A DNA stretch of 39,955 nucleotides, from NCBI RefSeq assembly GCF_021245985.1, contig NZ_JAJQXA010000027.1:1-39955 (forward strand), read 5' to 3'. Numbering within the stretch: the stretch's first letter is position 1; each line of letters begins with the position of its first letter. This document shows positions 6,108 through 14,535 of the stretch, in pieces. Under the pieces are notes generated by a model. It was not told the DNA's origin, did not search any database, and saw only the letters and a program-made list of their open reading frames with translations. The position numbers were made by a program, and so were the translations under genes. Source of the DNA: Flavobacterium soyae (GTDB lineage: Bacteria > Bacteroidota > Bacteroidia > Flavobacteriales > Flavobacteriaceae).

Positions 6108-7877
6108 TTAATTGTATCCTTGATTTTGCTGGAATTGTTTGGTCACATCAATTGTTGACTGAGGAATTGGGAATACTCTTCTAAAAGGCTGTGAAGCTGC
6201 TTTTGCAGTTCCCGGAAGATCAAATTTTCCGAAACGGATCATTTGTGGTCTTCTGTATAATTCCCAATACAATTCGAAACCTATTTCGTTGTATAATACT
6301 GTTTGATCTATTGATGTTAATGGTTTTCCAGATGCACTTGCATATAAAGATTCTCTTTTTCTGCTTGTACGCAATTTGTTAAGGTCGTCCATTGCTAATC
6401 CTGTGCTTCCTTTTCTAAAATAAGCTTCAGCTCTCATTGTGTAGATTCCGCCTAAACGGTATAACGGTATATCGACATTACTGTTTCCGTTTCCTCCTTC
6501 CGGGTCAAATTCATATTTAAAAATACGTGCTCCCTGATTGATTTCGTTTTGAGCAAAAACAGCCTGAGCAGGATTTTTAAAGGTTAAAGATGGTGTAAAA
6601 TCCATTCTGGTTGTTGTACTTTTTTCCATATATAATGGAGAAACTTTGATACGGTTACCTGTCATTTCAAGAGATCCCGAAGCCAGTAATTTTGGTCCGT
6701 ATTGTAGTCCGTACTGAATTCCTCTGTTAAAATGAAACCAAGGTAAATTAGCGCTTTTTGGTACAATATCCGTTGCAGGAGTACTTACATCTGTACCATC
6801 ATTCATAAACCATGTACCATCACCATATTGATATTTTTGTTGGAATCTTGGATCATCATGATTTCCATCCCATGTTGCAAAAAACTCAGGAGTTGTACAA
6901 GCTGCATTTGTTCCTCTGTTTGCTGCAGAAGTTCTTTGGTTGCGCTCCATACATACATATGCAAAACTGTTAGAACCATTACGGATGTAATCTATTTTTT
7001 GGGAAATAGCAAAAATAAGTTCTTTACCATTGTCATTATCTCTCGCAAAGTTTTTGAAATAATCGCTTTCTAAAGAATATTTTCCAGAATTGATTAATAA
7101 TGAAGTATAATAAATTACACGATCCATATCTGTTCCTGTACCACTTACTGCAGCTTCGCTAAAATTAAAGTTAGAAGCAGCATTGTAACGATCTTTAAAA
7201 ACAGCGCGATTTAAATACATTGTAGCCAGGAAACCGTAAGCAGCTTCTTTTGTAAATCTTCCGTGGTGTGTTTGCTGTTCTCCCATATTGGCTAAATCCG
7301 GAATTAAAGCTTCAACATCGGCAATTAAAACATCAATCTGTGTGTTAGCTTTTAAAATCTGCAAAGGCGCATTTGGGTTCATTGGATCTCTGTATGGTGC
7401 TTGTCCGTACAAATCTAAAGTTGTATACAAATAATACGCTAAAAGTCCTTTGGCTTCGGCCAAAAATAATTTCTTCTCAGGAATAGAACTTTCCTGAACT
7501 GACTGAATTGCAGTTAAAGAACGTGTAATTCCATTTGTCAGTAAATTCCAGTTATCACCAACAATAGCATTATCAGATTTCCATGTAAATTCATGCATAT
7601 CTCTCCATTTTCCGCCATCTCCCCAGTCACTTCCACGAGTTGGCAGGATTGCTTCATCTGTAGAATATTCCTGTAAAGAAAAAACCCCGCCATGATCTGT
7701 AAAAGTTCTGTCTCCCAATCGGTCATAAGCTGCGGCAAGCGCTCCTGCAGGATTTGAAGCATTTTCTCCCAAAACCTCATCAAGAACAACTTCGTCAAGA
7801 TCAGTACAGCTGGCAAAAAGCCAAACAAAAGAGAATAATGCGATTAATTTTATATTAAAAATTTTATTTGTCTTCAT
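6108..7877 (-). CDS. SusD/RagB-type outer-membrane glycan-binding lipoprotein
   Basis: 589 aa. The lipoprotein signal ends FASC with the lipid-bearing cysteine at residue 24. The N-terminal part (DRLGDRTFTDHGG...SLQEYSTDEAILPTRG) and the C-terminal PLYRLGGIYTMRAEAYFRKG / NKLRTSRKRESL / EIGFELYWELYRRPQMIRFG segments are the standard SusD TPR-like and RagB landmarks. SusD proteins cap the SusC channel at the cell surface and bind the incoming glycan or peptide. The gene begins 6 bp after the SusC gene ends, a typical pair. No enzyme is encoded in the same operon, so the substrate cannot be named. A terminator follows directly. Confidence 0.95.
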   Translation of the reverse strand: MKTNKIFNIKLIALFSFVWLFASCTDLDEVVLDEVLGENASNPAGALAAAYDRLGDRTFTDHGGVFSLQEYSTDEAILPTRGSDWGDGGKWRDMHEFTWKSDNAIVGDNWNLLTNGITRSLTAIQSVQESSIPEKKLFLAEAKGLLAYYLYTTLDLYGQAPYRDPMNPNAPLQILKANTQIDVLIADVEALIPDLANMGEQQTHHGRFTKEAAYGFLATMYLNRAVFKDRYNAASNFNFSEAAVSGTGTDMDRVIYYTSLLINSGKYSLESDYFKNFARDNDNGKELIFAISQKIDYIRNGSNSFAYVCMERNQRTSAANRGTNAACTTPEFFATWDGNHDDPRFQQKYQYGDGTWFMNDGTDVSTPATDIVPKSANLPWFHFNRGIQYGLQYGPKLLASGSLEMTGNRIKVSPLYMEKSTTTRMDFTPSLTFKNPAQAVFAQNEINQGARIFKYEFDPEGGNGNSNVDIPLYRLGGIYTMRAEAYFRKGSTGLAMDDLNKLRTSRKRESLYASASGKPLTSIDQTVLYNEIGFELYWELYRRPQMIRFGKFDLPGTAKAASQPFRRVFPIPQSTIDVTKQFQQNQGYN

Positions 7878-7883
7878 AATAAA

Positions 7884-10800
7884 TTATAGTTTTAAAGTTG
7901 CTCCAAAACTGAATGTTCTAGAAGTTGGGTAACTAGCATAATCAATACCAATAGATTGGTTGCCGCCGTTTGATTTAGGACTGTTGATTAACGGGTCGTA
8001 ACCTGTGTAATTTGTAATTGTTACTAAGTTCTGACCTGTTACATAAAGTGTTAATCCGTTGATCCAGTTCATTCCTTTTAAATCGAAATTGTAACCAATA
8101 CGAGCCGTGTTTAATCGGATAAAATCTGATTTTTCTAAGAAAAGAGTTGACAAGATTGGAGAGTTTGCCGGGTTTGCCCCAGACTCATAATAACCAGTTG
8201 CAACGTTACGATCAGATGCTAAGTTGTTTATATTTAATGCATTTAAACCTGTATTATTCAATAAATAACCGCCAGTCTGCCCGATGATTGAGAATGAGAA
8301 TGTAAAGTTTTTATATCTCATATCACTATTAAATCCATAATAGAAAGTTGGTAAAGCACCTTCGATAATTACTCTGTCGCTGTTATCAATTTTACCATCT
8401 CCGTTTTGATCTTTAAAAATATTAGCACCGTTTTGGTCAAAACCAACATGCTGTAACAAATAGAAAGATCCTGCTGCGTAGCCGCTTTTGTAAATATTAG
8501 CATTTACACCAGATTGTCCTGGTCCTGAAATAGTTCCTGTTAAAATTTCTGAAACCGGAAGATTTTCGATTTTGTTGTTTAAAGTCGCACCGTTCATATC
8601 GATATTCCAAGAAAAATCTTTTTTGTCGATTAATTTTGAACCTATCATAAACTCAAAACCTTTATTGATGATTTTTCCGTCGATGTTTGTCCAGATAGTA
8701 GTTGTTGGGCTTAAAGCCTGAGAAGGAACATTTAAAATCGCATCTGTCGTTGTTTTGTTGAAATAATCTAAAGTTCCGTAGAATTTATCATTCCAAAAAC
8801 TAAAATCTAAACCAGCATTATATTGTGTAACAACCTCCCATTTTAAGTCAGGATTTGGTGTTCTGTTTACAGAAACTCCGTTAACCAGATTCAAATCGTT
8901 GTATAAATAATATCCATCGGCGCCAGATAATGAATAACTTGCCTGCGTAATTTTATTTTCAACTTCCTGATTTCCTGTTTGCCCCCAGCTTAATCTCAAT
9001 TTTAAATTGCTTAGAGCAGTGGCATTTTCTAAGAAACTTTCTTTAGCAATATTCCATCCCATTGCAAATGAAGGAAAGTAACCGTATTTGTTATTTTTAC
9101 CAAAACGAGTCGATCCGTCAGCTCTCATAGAAGCTGTTAAAAGATACTTTTCGTTGAAAGTATAATTTAATCTTCCAAAATAAGACTGTAATTCATTTTC
9201 CTGTGCATAACCTGAAGTTCCAGACTGTGTTCCTGCAAAACCAGGATTGATAGAAGGCTTTACACCAACTCCCTGAGCAGAGATTCCGTCGATGCTGAAA
9301 GCTGTTCCAGATCTTTCAAATTTTTGATAAGAAAACCCGCCAAGAGCTTCAATTTTATGTTTGTCTAAATTTAGATTGTAAGTCAAATAATGCTCAATCA
9401 AAGAATTTTTAGAATCTAAGTTGTTTTGAACATATTTTCCTTTTGGGTTCAAATCTGTTAAGTTTGGATAAATTGTCGTATTTCTTTCCGCCATAGAACG
9501 GTCGATACCAATATTCAATTTATACTCTAATCCGTTAACAATTCTTAAAGATGTTTCTAAGTTTCCTAAAACTCTTAAAGTGCGGGTACGATCCTCATAA
9601 ATGCTTAATAAATAAGCCGGATTGTAATGTGCATTCATGTTAAAGTTCGTGTAATTTCCGTTAGCATCAAAAACAGAACGTGTTGGGTTTGCCATTAAAG
9701 TATGTACGATCAATTGTCCGTTAGAACCTCCATCATCACTTGTAGGAACACCGTCGTCTTTCGTTTCACTTGCAGTAAGGTTCATTTTTACTTTTAAACG
9801 TTTGTTGTCTAAAAATGATTCCGCAGCGTTAATTCTTCCTGAAATACGTTTAAAATTACTATTGTTTACAACACCTTCCTGATCCATTTGAGCAAGAGAT
9901 GCGTAGTAATTTCCTGTTTCTGTTTGTTTAGAAAATGACAATGAATTGTTTGAAGTAATTGCCGTTCTGTAAATTACATCCTGCCAGTCTGTATTTCCAC
10001 CGTGATCAAAAGCAGGGTCTTTAATTGCAGCTCTATATTGGCCTGCATTTAAAACATCTAGTTTTTTTGCCACATTAGCAATTCCCATATAAGAATCTAA
10101 TGTTAAAGTTCCTTCACCTTTTGAACCTTTTTTAGTTGTAACCAAAACAACACCGTTAGATCCTCTTGCGCCATAAATTGCAGAAGCCGATGCATCTTTT
10201 AAAATCGTAATTGATTCGATATCACTTGTATTCAAAAAGTTTAATGGATTTTTAGCAGATGAATTTCCAAAACCAACATTGCTTCCTGAAGGACTTACAT
10301 CATCATTTGACAATGGCACACCATCAACAACAAATAAGGGCGTACTACCGCTTCTGATAGAACCAACTCCTCTAATCGTAACATTTACTCCTGCTCCAGG
10401 CTCACCACTTGTGTTTACAACACGTACACCGGCAACTTTTCCCTGAATTAAATTATCTACAGAAATATTTACTCCTTGTTTAAAGTTTGCCGCTTCTAAT
10501 TGTGTAACCGCACCGGTAACATCTTTTTTAGATTGTTTTCCGTAACCTACAACCAAAACCTCATTTAATTCTGAAGTACTTGGCTCTAATTGAATTGTCA
10601 TATAGCCAGTCTGTGCAGGAAGGATTTTGGTTTTATAACCTACGTACGAAACTTCGATCGTTCTTCCTTCTCCAACAGAAAGTTCAAATACACCATCAAA
10701 ATCAGTAACAGTTGAGTTAGAAGTACTTGTTTCCATTACTGTTGCACCCGGAATAGGCACTTTGTTTTCGTCAACAATTTTTCCTTTTACTTTAATTCTG

Positions 10801-11165
10801 TCAACAGCTTTAGTATTTACTGCTTTTGGCGCTGTTGTTTTTTGGATTAAAACTAATTTTCCGCTGATGTTATAATTGAAATTTGCTTTTTTTGAAAGAT
10901 CGTTCAAAATTGCCGCAACCGATTCTCCATTGTAATTTACTGTATATGCAGTATTATCAGCAATTACTGCTTGTCCGTAACTGAACTTATAATCAGTCTG
11001 CTGGCTTAATTTTGAAAAAATAGAAACAAGTGTAGCTTTTTCTGTTTTATTTTCTACTTTTGATTTTTTTAAATTAGTTTTACTAAAACCACTCTCAATG
11101 GTTAGTAACGCTAGTACTAAAAAGATAAAACTCTTTAGATTTAAATAAGAAGGTTTAAAATACAT
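7884..11165 (-). CDS. SusC/RagA-type TonB-dependent transporter with STN signalling domain
   Basis: 1093 aa. Order of parts: signal peptide (about 1-28); STN domain (about 45-105, with FSKLSQQTDYKFSYGQAVIA and YNISGKLVLIQ); CarboxypepD_reg-like beta-sandwich (about 122-195, VKGKIVDENKVPIPGATV); a TonB-box-like ELNEVLVVGYG; plug with VAGVRVVNTSGEPGAGVNVT, IRGVGSIRSGSTPLFVVDGV and the ILKDASASAIYGARGSNGVV SusC signature; then a 22-strand-type barrel to the C-terminus. The STN domain is what an outer-membrane transducer uses to contact a FecR anti-sigma, and a FecR gene lies directly upstream. The transporter probably both imports its ligand and signals its presence. The ligand is unknown. Confidence 0.96.
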   Translation of the reverse strand: MYFKPSYLNLKSFIFLVLALLTIESGFSKTNLKKSKVENKTEKATLVSIFSKLSQQTDYKFSYGQAVIADNTAYTVNYNGESVAAILNDLSKKANFNYNISGKLVLIQKTTAPKAVNTKAVDRIKVKGKIVDENKVPIPGATVMETSTSNSTVTDFDGVFELSVGEGRTIEVSYVGYKTKILPAQTGYMTIQLEPSTSELNEVLVVGYGKQSKKDVTGAVTQLEAANFKQGVNISVDNLIQGKVAGVRVVNTSGEPGAGVNVTIRGVGSIRSGSTPLFVVDGVPLSNDDVSPSGSNVGFGNSSAKNPLNFLNTSDIESITILKDASASAIYGARGSNGVVLVTTKKGSKGEGTLTLDSYMGIANVAKKLDVLNAGQYRAAIKDPAFDHGGNTDWQDVIYRTAITSNNSLSFSKQTETGNYYASLAQMDQEGVVNNSNFKRISGRINAAESFLDNKRLKVKMNLTASETKDDGVPTSDDGGSNGQLIVHTLMANPTRSVFDANGNYTNFNMNAHYNPAYLLSIYEDRTRTLRVLGNLETSLRIVNGLEYKLNIGIDRSMAERNTTIYPNLTDLNPKGKYVQNNLDSKNSLIEHYLTYNLNLDKHKIEALGGFSYQKFERSGTAFSIDGISAQGVGVKPSINPGFAGTQSGTSGYAQENELQSYFGRLNYTFNEKYLLTASMRADGSTRFGKNNKYGYFPSFAMGWNIAKESFLENATALSNLKLRLSWGQTGNQEVENKITQASYSLSGADGYYLYNDLNLVNGVSVNRTPNPDLKWEVVTQYNAGLDFSFWNDKFYGTLDYFNKTTTDAILNVPSQALSPTTTIWTNIDGKIINKGFEFMIGSKLIDKKDFSWNIDMNGATLNNKIENLPVSEILTGTISGPGQSGVNANIYKSGYAAGSFYLLQHVGFDQNGANIFKDQNGDGKIDNSDRVIIEGALPTFYYGFNSDMRYKNFTFSFSIIGQTGGYLLNNTGLNALNINNLASDRNVATGYYESGANPANSPILSTLFLEKSDFIRLNTARIGYNFDLKGMNWINGLTLYVTGQNLVTITNYTGYDPLINSPKSNGGNQSIGIDYASYPTSRTFSFGATLKL

Positions 11166-11237
11166 GATTTAAGTTATTGGTTTTTTACGATACTTAATTA
11201 TTAATGGCAGTTGTTCTCAGCAGCTGCTTTTTTGTTT

Positions 11238-12161
11238 TTAATCCACTTTTACTATTTCGCCATAAACTTTGAATTTTAGGTTTGTGATATAATTTATTTG
11301 TTCTAAAACATTCTCTAATGCTGCGTCTTTCTTAATGAATACCGTTAACGGCGTTGCTAATACCTGTTCATTATCATATTGAAATGAAACTCCGTATTTA
11401 TATTGTAAAATAGTAATAACCTGTTTAAGAGTAGTCTGGTTTAGTGTTACATCGGTATTGTACCAATTAACCAAAAGTGCTTTGTCAGCAAGTTGTTTCG
11501 TTAATTTTTGCGATTCAAAAAGTGCTTCTTCATTTGGAACCAAATCAACACTCTGCCCTTTTGAGGTAACATTTACTTTTCCGGTTACAACAATGACTTC
11601 GCATTTTGATTTTGACATTTGAATGTGAAATGATGTTCCCATAACTCTCGTTTTAACTTCGCCGGAAGTAATGATAAAAGGATGTTTTTTGTCTTTGGTA
11701 ACTTCAAAAAAAGCATTACCTTTTAATAGGGAAACCTTTCTTTCACCGCCTTTAAATTTTTCAGGATACTGAAATGATGAATTTGCTGCCAGATAAATTT
11801 TCGTGCCATCACTTAAACTGATAGATTTGGGGGTATCTGACGTTTTAAATGATAGTTGTTTTTCGACTGCAATACTTGGTCTAAAGAAAAAACCTAAACC
11901 AGCAAGAAAAAGAATACTGGCAGCAGCCATGTATTTTAAATAAGGATTAAAGGCTTTCTTCTTCTCCATTCGAAGCTGAATTCCGTCATATATATTTCTG
12001 GAAACCTCATCAGAATTCCCCATTGAAGATTCATCCCATTTTGAATTTTGATATTCACTTAAAGCAAAATTATGCAGCAGATTTTCTTCTGCCTCTGAAG
12101 TTTTATTTCGGGAACTTTTATCAATTAGATATTCTAAACTATGCTTGATTCTTTTTATCAT
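11238..12161 (-). CDS. FecR-type anti-sigma factor
   Basis: 307 aa. The cytoplasmic N-terminal part (about 1-75) should bind the sigma factor. One membrane span follows (about 80-96, MAAASILFLAGLGFFF). The periplasmic FecR domain comes next (about 105-205, with ISLSDGTKIYLAANSSFQYP, GNAFFEVTKDKKHPF and VMGTSFHIQ). The C-terminal DUF4974/STN-like part (about 230-305, LNQTTLKQVITILQYKYGVS) probably meets the STN domain of the SusC transporter. It sits between the ECF sigma gene (276 bp upstream) and the SusC gene (72 bp downstream). A dispersed repeat separates it from the sigma gene. Confidence 0.94.
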   Translation of the reverse strand: MIKRIKHSLEYLIDKSSRNKTSEAEENLLHNFALSEYQNSKWDESSMGNSDEVSRNIYDGIQLRMEKKKAFNPYLKYMAAASILFLAGLGFFFRPSIAVEKQLSFKTSDTPKSISLSDGTKIYLAANSSFQYPEKFKGGERKVSLLKGNAFFEVTKDKKHPFIITSGEVKTRVMGTSFHIQMSKSKCEVIVVTGKVNVTSKGQSVDLVPNEEALFESQKLTKQLADKALLVNWYNTDVTLNQTTLKQVITILQYKYGVSFQYDNEQVLATPLTVFIKKDAALENVLEQINYITNLKFKVYGEIVKVD

Positions 12162-12190
12162 AAATATGTTACTGCCTGTTGCGATTTTCT

Positions 12191-12332
12191 AACACATAAG
12201 ACATAGTTTTTTTACTTCTTAAAGGCGTTTCACTTACATTAACAATCATAATGTATTACGATTAGCTATGTGTAAAAACTAGTTTTTTTATTCTCTTTTC
12301 TCAAAAAGAAATACCTATGTTTCTATGTGTTT
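12191..12332 (-). repeat. Dispersed ~145-bp inverted-repeat element, copy A
   Basis: The left end is AACACATAAGACATAG and the right end CTATGTTTCTATGTGTTT, an imperfect terminal inverted repeat. The interior carries AAAGGCGTTTCAC and GCTATGTGTAAAAACTAG, which are the reverse complement of parts of copies B (29184-29325) and C (34522-34667), so A is in the opposite orientation. It fills most of the gap between sigma and FecR genes. No coding capacity. Confidence 0.75.
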
Positions 12333-12436
12333 AAAAAAAGCCAATTCAATTAAATGACTTATTATTACAAGTAAGTACCGAAAGTTTAAAATCGTACTAT
12401 CGAGAAATATTATGAAACCATTAACAGAAAGTTATC

Positions 12437-12961
12437 TTAAAAATTTTGTTTAAAAAAGATAATTGGAGCCATCCAGGCCAGATCTTTCAAGCCTTCACGC
12501 AATTGTTTTAATGCCGATGAAATTTGATTTTTTACCGTTTGTTTCGAAATTCCAAGTTCGTCTGCAATCTGGTCAATTGACATATCCTGAAATTTATACA
12601 TCAATAAAACCTCTTTTCTTTTCTCCGGAAGTTTGTCTAATAAAGAATAAAGTAAATCCATTACTTCCGGGTCAATCGACGAAAAATTGTCGATAATGTA
12701 ATCTTCAAATTTATCTTCCATAATCGTCTTGTCGAAACGATTATTTTGGTAATGTTTAAAAATCTGATTTTTTACCGCTCTGAATAAATAAGGTTCGATC
12801 GCATTAATGTTTAAATCATCTTTTCGTTCCCATAAATCAATAAAAACATCCTGAACAATATTCTGCGCCAAGTCTTTATCCTGAGTCATTGTATACGAAA
12901 AGGCATTAAGTTTCTGCCAGTAATCAGTATACGTTTTTTCAAAAATTTCAGGATTCTTCAT
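12437..12961 (-). CDS. ECF-type RNA polymerase sigma factor (FecI/RpoE-like)
   Basis: 174 aa. Region 2 is at about 8-75 (YWQKLNAFSYTMTQDKDLAQ, NIVQDVFIDLWERKDDL, FRAVKNQIFKHYQ). Region 4 is at about 112-162 (LLDKLPEKRKEVLLMYKFQD, IDQIADELGISKQTVKNQIS), with a clear helix-turn-helix. It should direct RNA polymerase to the SusC/SusD genes when the FecR protein releases it. It is first in the series sigma, anti-sigma, SusC, SusD, all on the minus strand. The short C-terminal tail (LAWMAPIIFFKQNF) is hydrophobic and probably without importance. Which promoters it reads cannot be seen from the sequence. Confidence 0.94.
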   Translation of the reverse strand: MKNPEIFEKTYTDYWQKLNAFSYTMTQDKDLAQNIVQDVFIDLWERKDDLNINAIEPYLFRAVKNQIFKHYQNNRFDKTIMEDKFEDYIIDNFSSIDPEVMDLLYSLLDKLPEKRKEVLLMYKFQDMSIDQIADELGISKQTVKNQISSALKQLREGLKDLAWMAPIIFFKQNF

Positions 12962-13227
12962 TGGTTATTTTGGTCACATTAAGTGATGTAAAATAAGGAA
13001 ATGTTATACCAATAGTTTTTGCCTGAAAGTTATCTTTAAATTAAATTTGAAATACTTTTGCTTTATTAATACTACTATTTTTGAGCAAAAATGACAGTTG
13101 GTTTGCGATTTGTTTTCGTTTAGCTAACACAAAAATTAAATACCAATTTTACTTTAGTACTCTCTAGAAAATGCAATTCTCATTTGCTGCGCTTCCATAC
13201 TTTTTAATCCTAATTTCATCCAAAATC

Positions 13228-14289
13228 ATGAAACAAATTTTGTTTGCATTGCTTTTTGCCGGGACAGTACAATTGAGCCAGGCGCAAAATGACAACCTAA
13301 AAATTAACCAGATACAAGTTATTGGCTCACACAACAGTTACCGACACAACATTGAACCTGATTTATATAACTTTATTCAGGCAAAAGATACTTTACGTTC
13401 GCTAAAAGGTTTACAGTATACTCACATCAGCATTACAGAACAGTTAAATAAAGGTTTACGCCAATTGGAAATTGATATTTTTGCCGATGCTAAAGGCGGG
13501 AAATATGCGCATCCAAAAGGTCTTGATATTGTAAAACAACAAGAAGCATACGATCCAAACGGGTTAATGAAAAAACCGGGTTTTAAAGTTTTCCACATGC
13601 CGGATATTGATTTTAAAACTTCTTGTTACACTTTCGAAATTTGTCTTCAGGAATTAAAAAAATGGTCGGATGCGAATCCTGGTCACATTCCGGTTTTCAT
13701 TACTTTGGAACCAAAAGACGGTGATGCTAATTTCTTCGGAACAAAACCAGAAGATTTCACTGCTGCTATTTTTGATGAAGTAGATAAGGTAATCCGTAAA
13801 GAGTTAGGAAAAGACAAATTAATCACACCAGATATGGTACGTGGAAAATACAAAACGCTGGAAGAAGCAGTTTTAAACAACAACTGGCCAACACTAAAAA
13901 AAGCAAAAGGCAAATTCTTGTTTATTTTGGATAATAACGGAGCAAAAAGAGATTTATATGCTTTAAATCACCCGTCATTAAAAGGTCGTGCGGTTTTCAT
14001 CAATGCCGAGCCCGGAAAACCAGAAGCTGCAACAATATTCAGAAATAATCCTGAAGATGCTACAATAGCCGATTTAGTTAAAAAAGGCTACATAATAAGA
14101 ACCAGAGCTGATGCTGATACCAAAGAAGCAAGAGCAAACGATTACACGCATTTCAATGCCGCAAAAACGTCAGGAGCACAAATCATCACTACCGATTATT
14201 ATTTACCGAGTACTTTCTTTAATTCTCCTTATCAAATTAAATATGATGATGGGACTTATGTGAGAGTTGATCCGGTTAATGGTAATTAG
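13228..14289 (+). CDS. Secreted PI-PLC-like phosphodiesterase (Ca2+-dependent PI-PLC-C1 type)
   Basis: 353 aa from the ATG at 13228. A longer frame starts at 13171, but MKQILFALLFAGTVQLSQAQ is a full signal peptide and marks the real start. The mature part opens QIQVIGSHNSYRHNI with the catalytic-site histidine, followed by LNKGLRQLEIDIFAD and VFHMPDIDFKTSCYTFEICL, the barrel strands of phosphatidylinositol-specific phospholipase C-like proteins (PI-PLC-C1 family). Later segments (IPVFITLEPKDGD, GKFLFILDNNG, QIITTDYYLPS) complete the barrel. Members cleave phosphodiester bonds; a phospholipid or related substrate outside the cell is likely but unproven. The gene is divergent from the ECF sigma gene and convergent with a metallophosphoesterase, which suggests a shared phosphate theme. 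Confidence 0.85.
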   Translation: MKQILFALLFAGTVQLSQAQNDNLKINQIQVIGSHNSYRHNIEPDLYNFIQAKDTLRSLKGLQYTHISITEQLNKGLRQLEIDIFADAKGGKYAHPKGLDIVKQQEAYDPNGLMKKPGFKVFHMPDIDFKTSCYTFEICLQELKKWSDANPGHIPVFITLEPKDGDANFFGTKPEDFTAAIFDEVDKVIRKELGKDKLITPDMVRGKYKTLEEAVLNNNWPTLKKAKGKFLFILDNNGAKRDLYALNHPSLKGRAVFINAEPGKPEAATIFRNNPEDATIADLVKKGYIIRTRADADTKEARANDYTHFNAAKTSGAQIITTDYYLPSTFFNSPYQIKYDDGTYVRVDPVNGN

Positions 14290-14303
14290 GTTTTAGTTTA
14301 CAG

Positions 14304-14342
14304 TCGCAGTCACAGTTTTCAAGATTGTGACTGTGATTTTTT
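14304..14342 (+). terminator. Rho-independent terminator of the PI-PLC-like gene
   Basis: TCGCAGTCACA (14304-14314) pairs with TGTGACTGTGA (14326-14336), with one G-T pair and an 11-base loop. Eight T follow. It starts 14 bp after the stop codon. Confidence 0.85.
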
Positions 14343-14523
14343 TTAACGCAAAGAGCGCAAAGGTTTTTCGCAAAGTTTACAAAGGCTTTTGTTTGCGTTT
14401 ATTAATAAACGTAAAGTTCGCAAAGCTATAATTGATAAAGCTTTGCGAACTTTGATTTTTAAAAATCTTCTTAAAAAAACTTTGTGTCCTTTGCGAAAAA
14501 CCTTTGCGCCCTTTGCGTTAAAA
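14341..14523. repeat. 183-bp cruciform-capable element (GCAAAG family)
   Basis: The outer arms start TTTTAACGCAAAG and pair over about 34 bp with the mirror sequence ending at 14523, with about one mismatch. An inner stem AAAGTTCGCAAAGCT (14413-14427) pairs perfectly with 14439-14453. It lies exactly between two convergent genes. A shorter relative is at 20220-20315. Confidence 0.85.
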
Positions 14524-14535
14524 TATACACTAAAA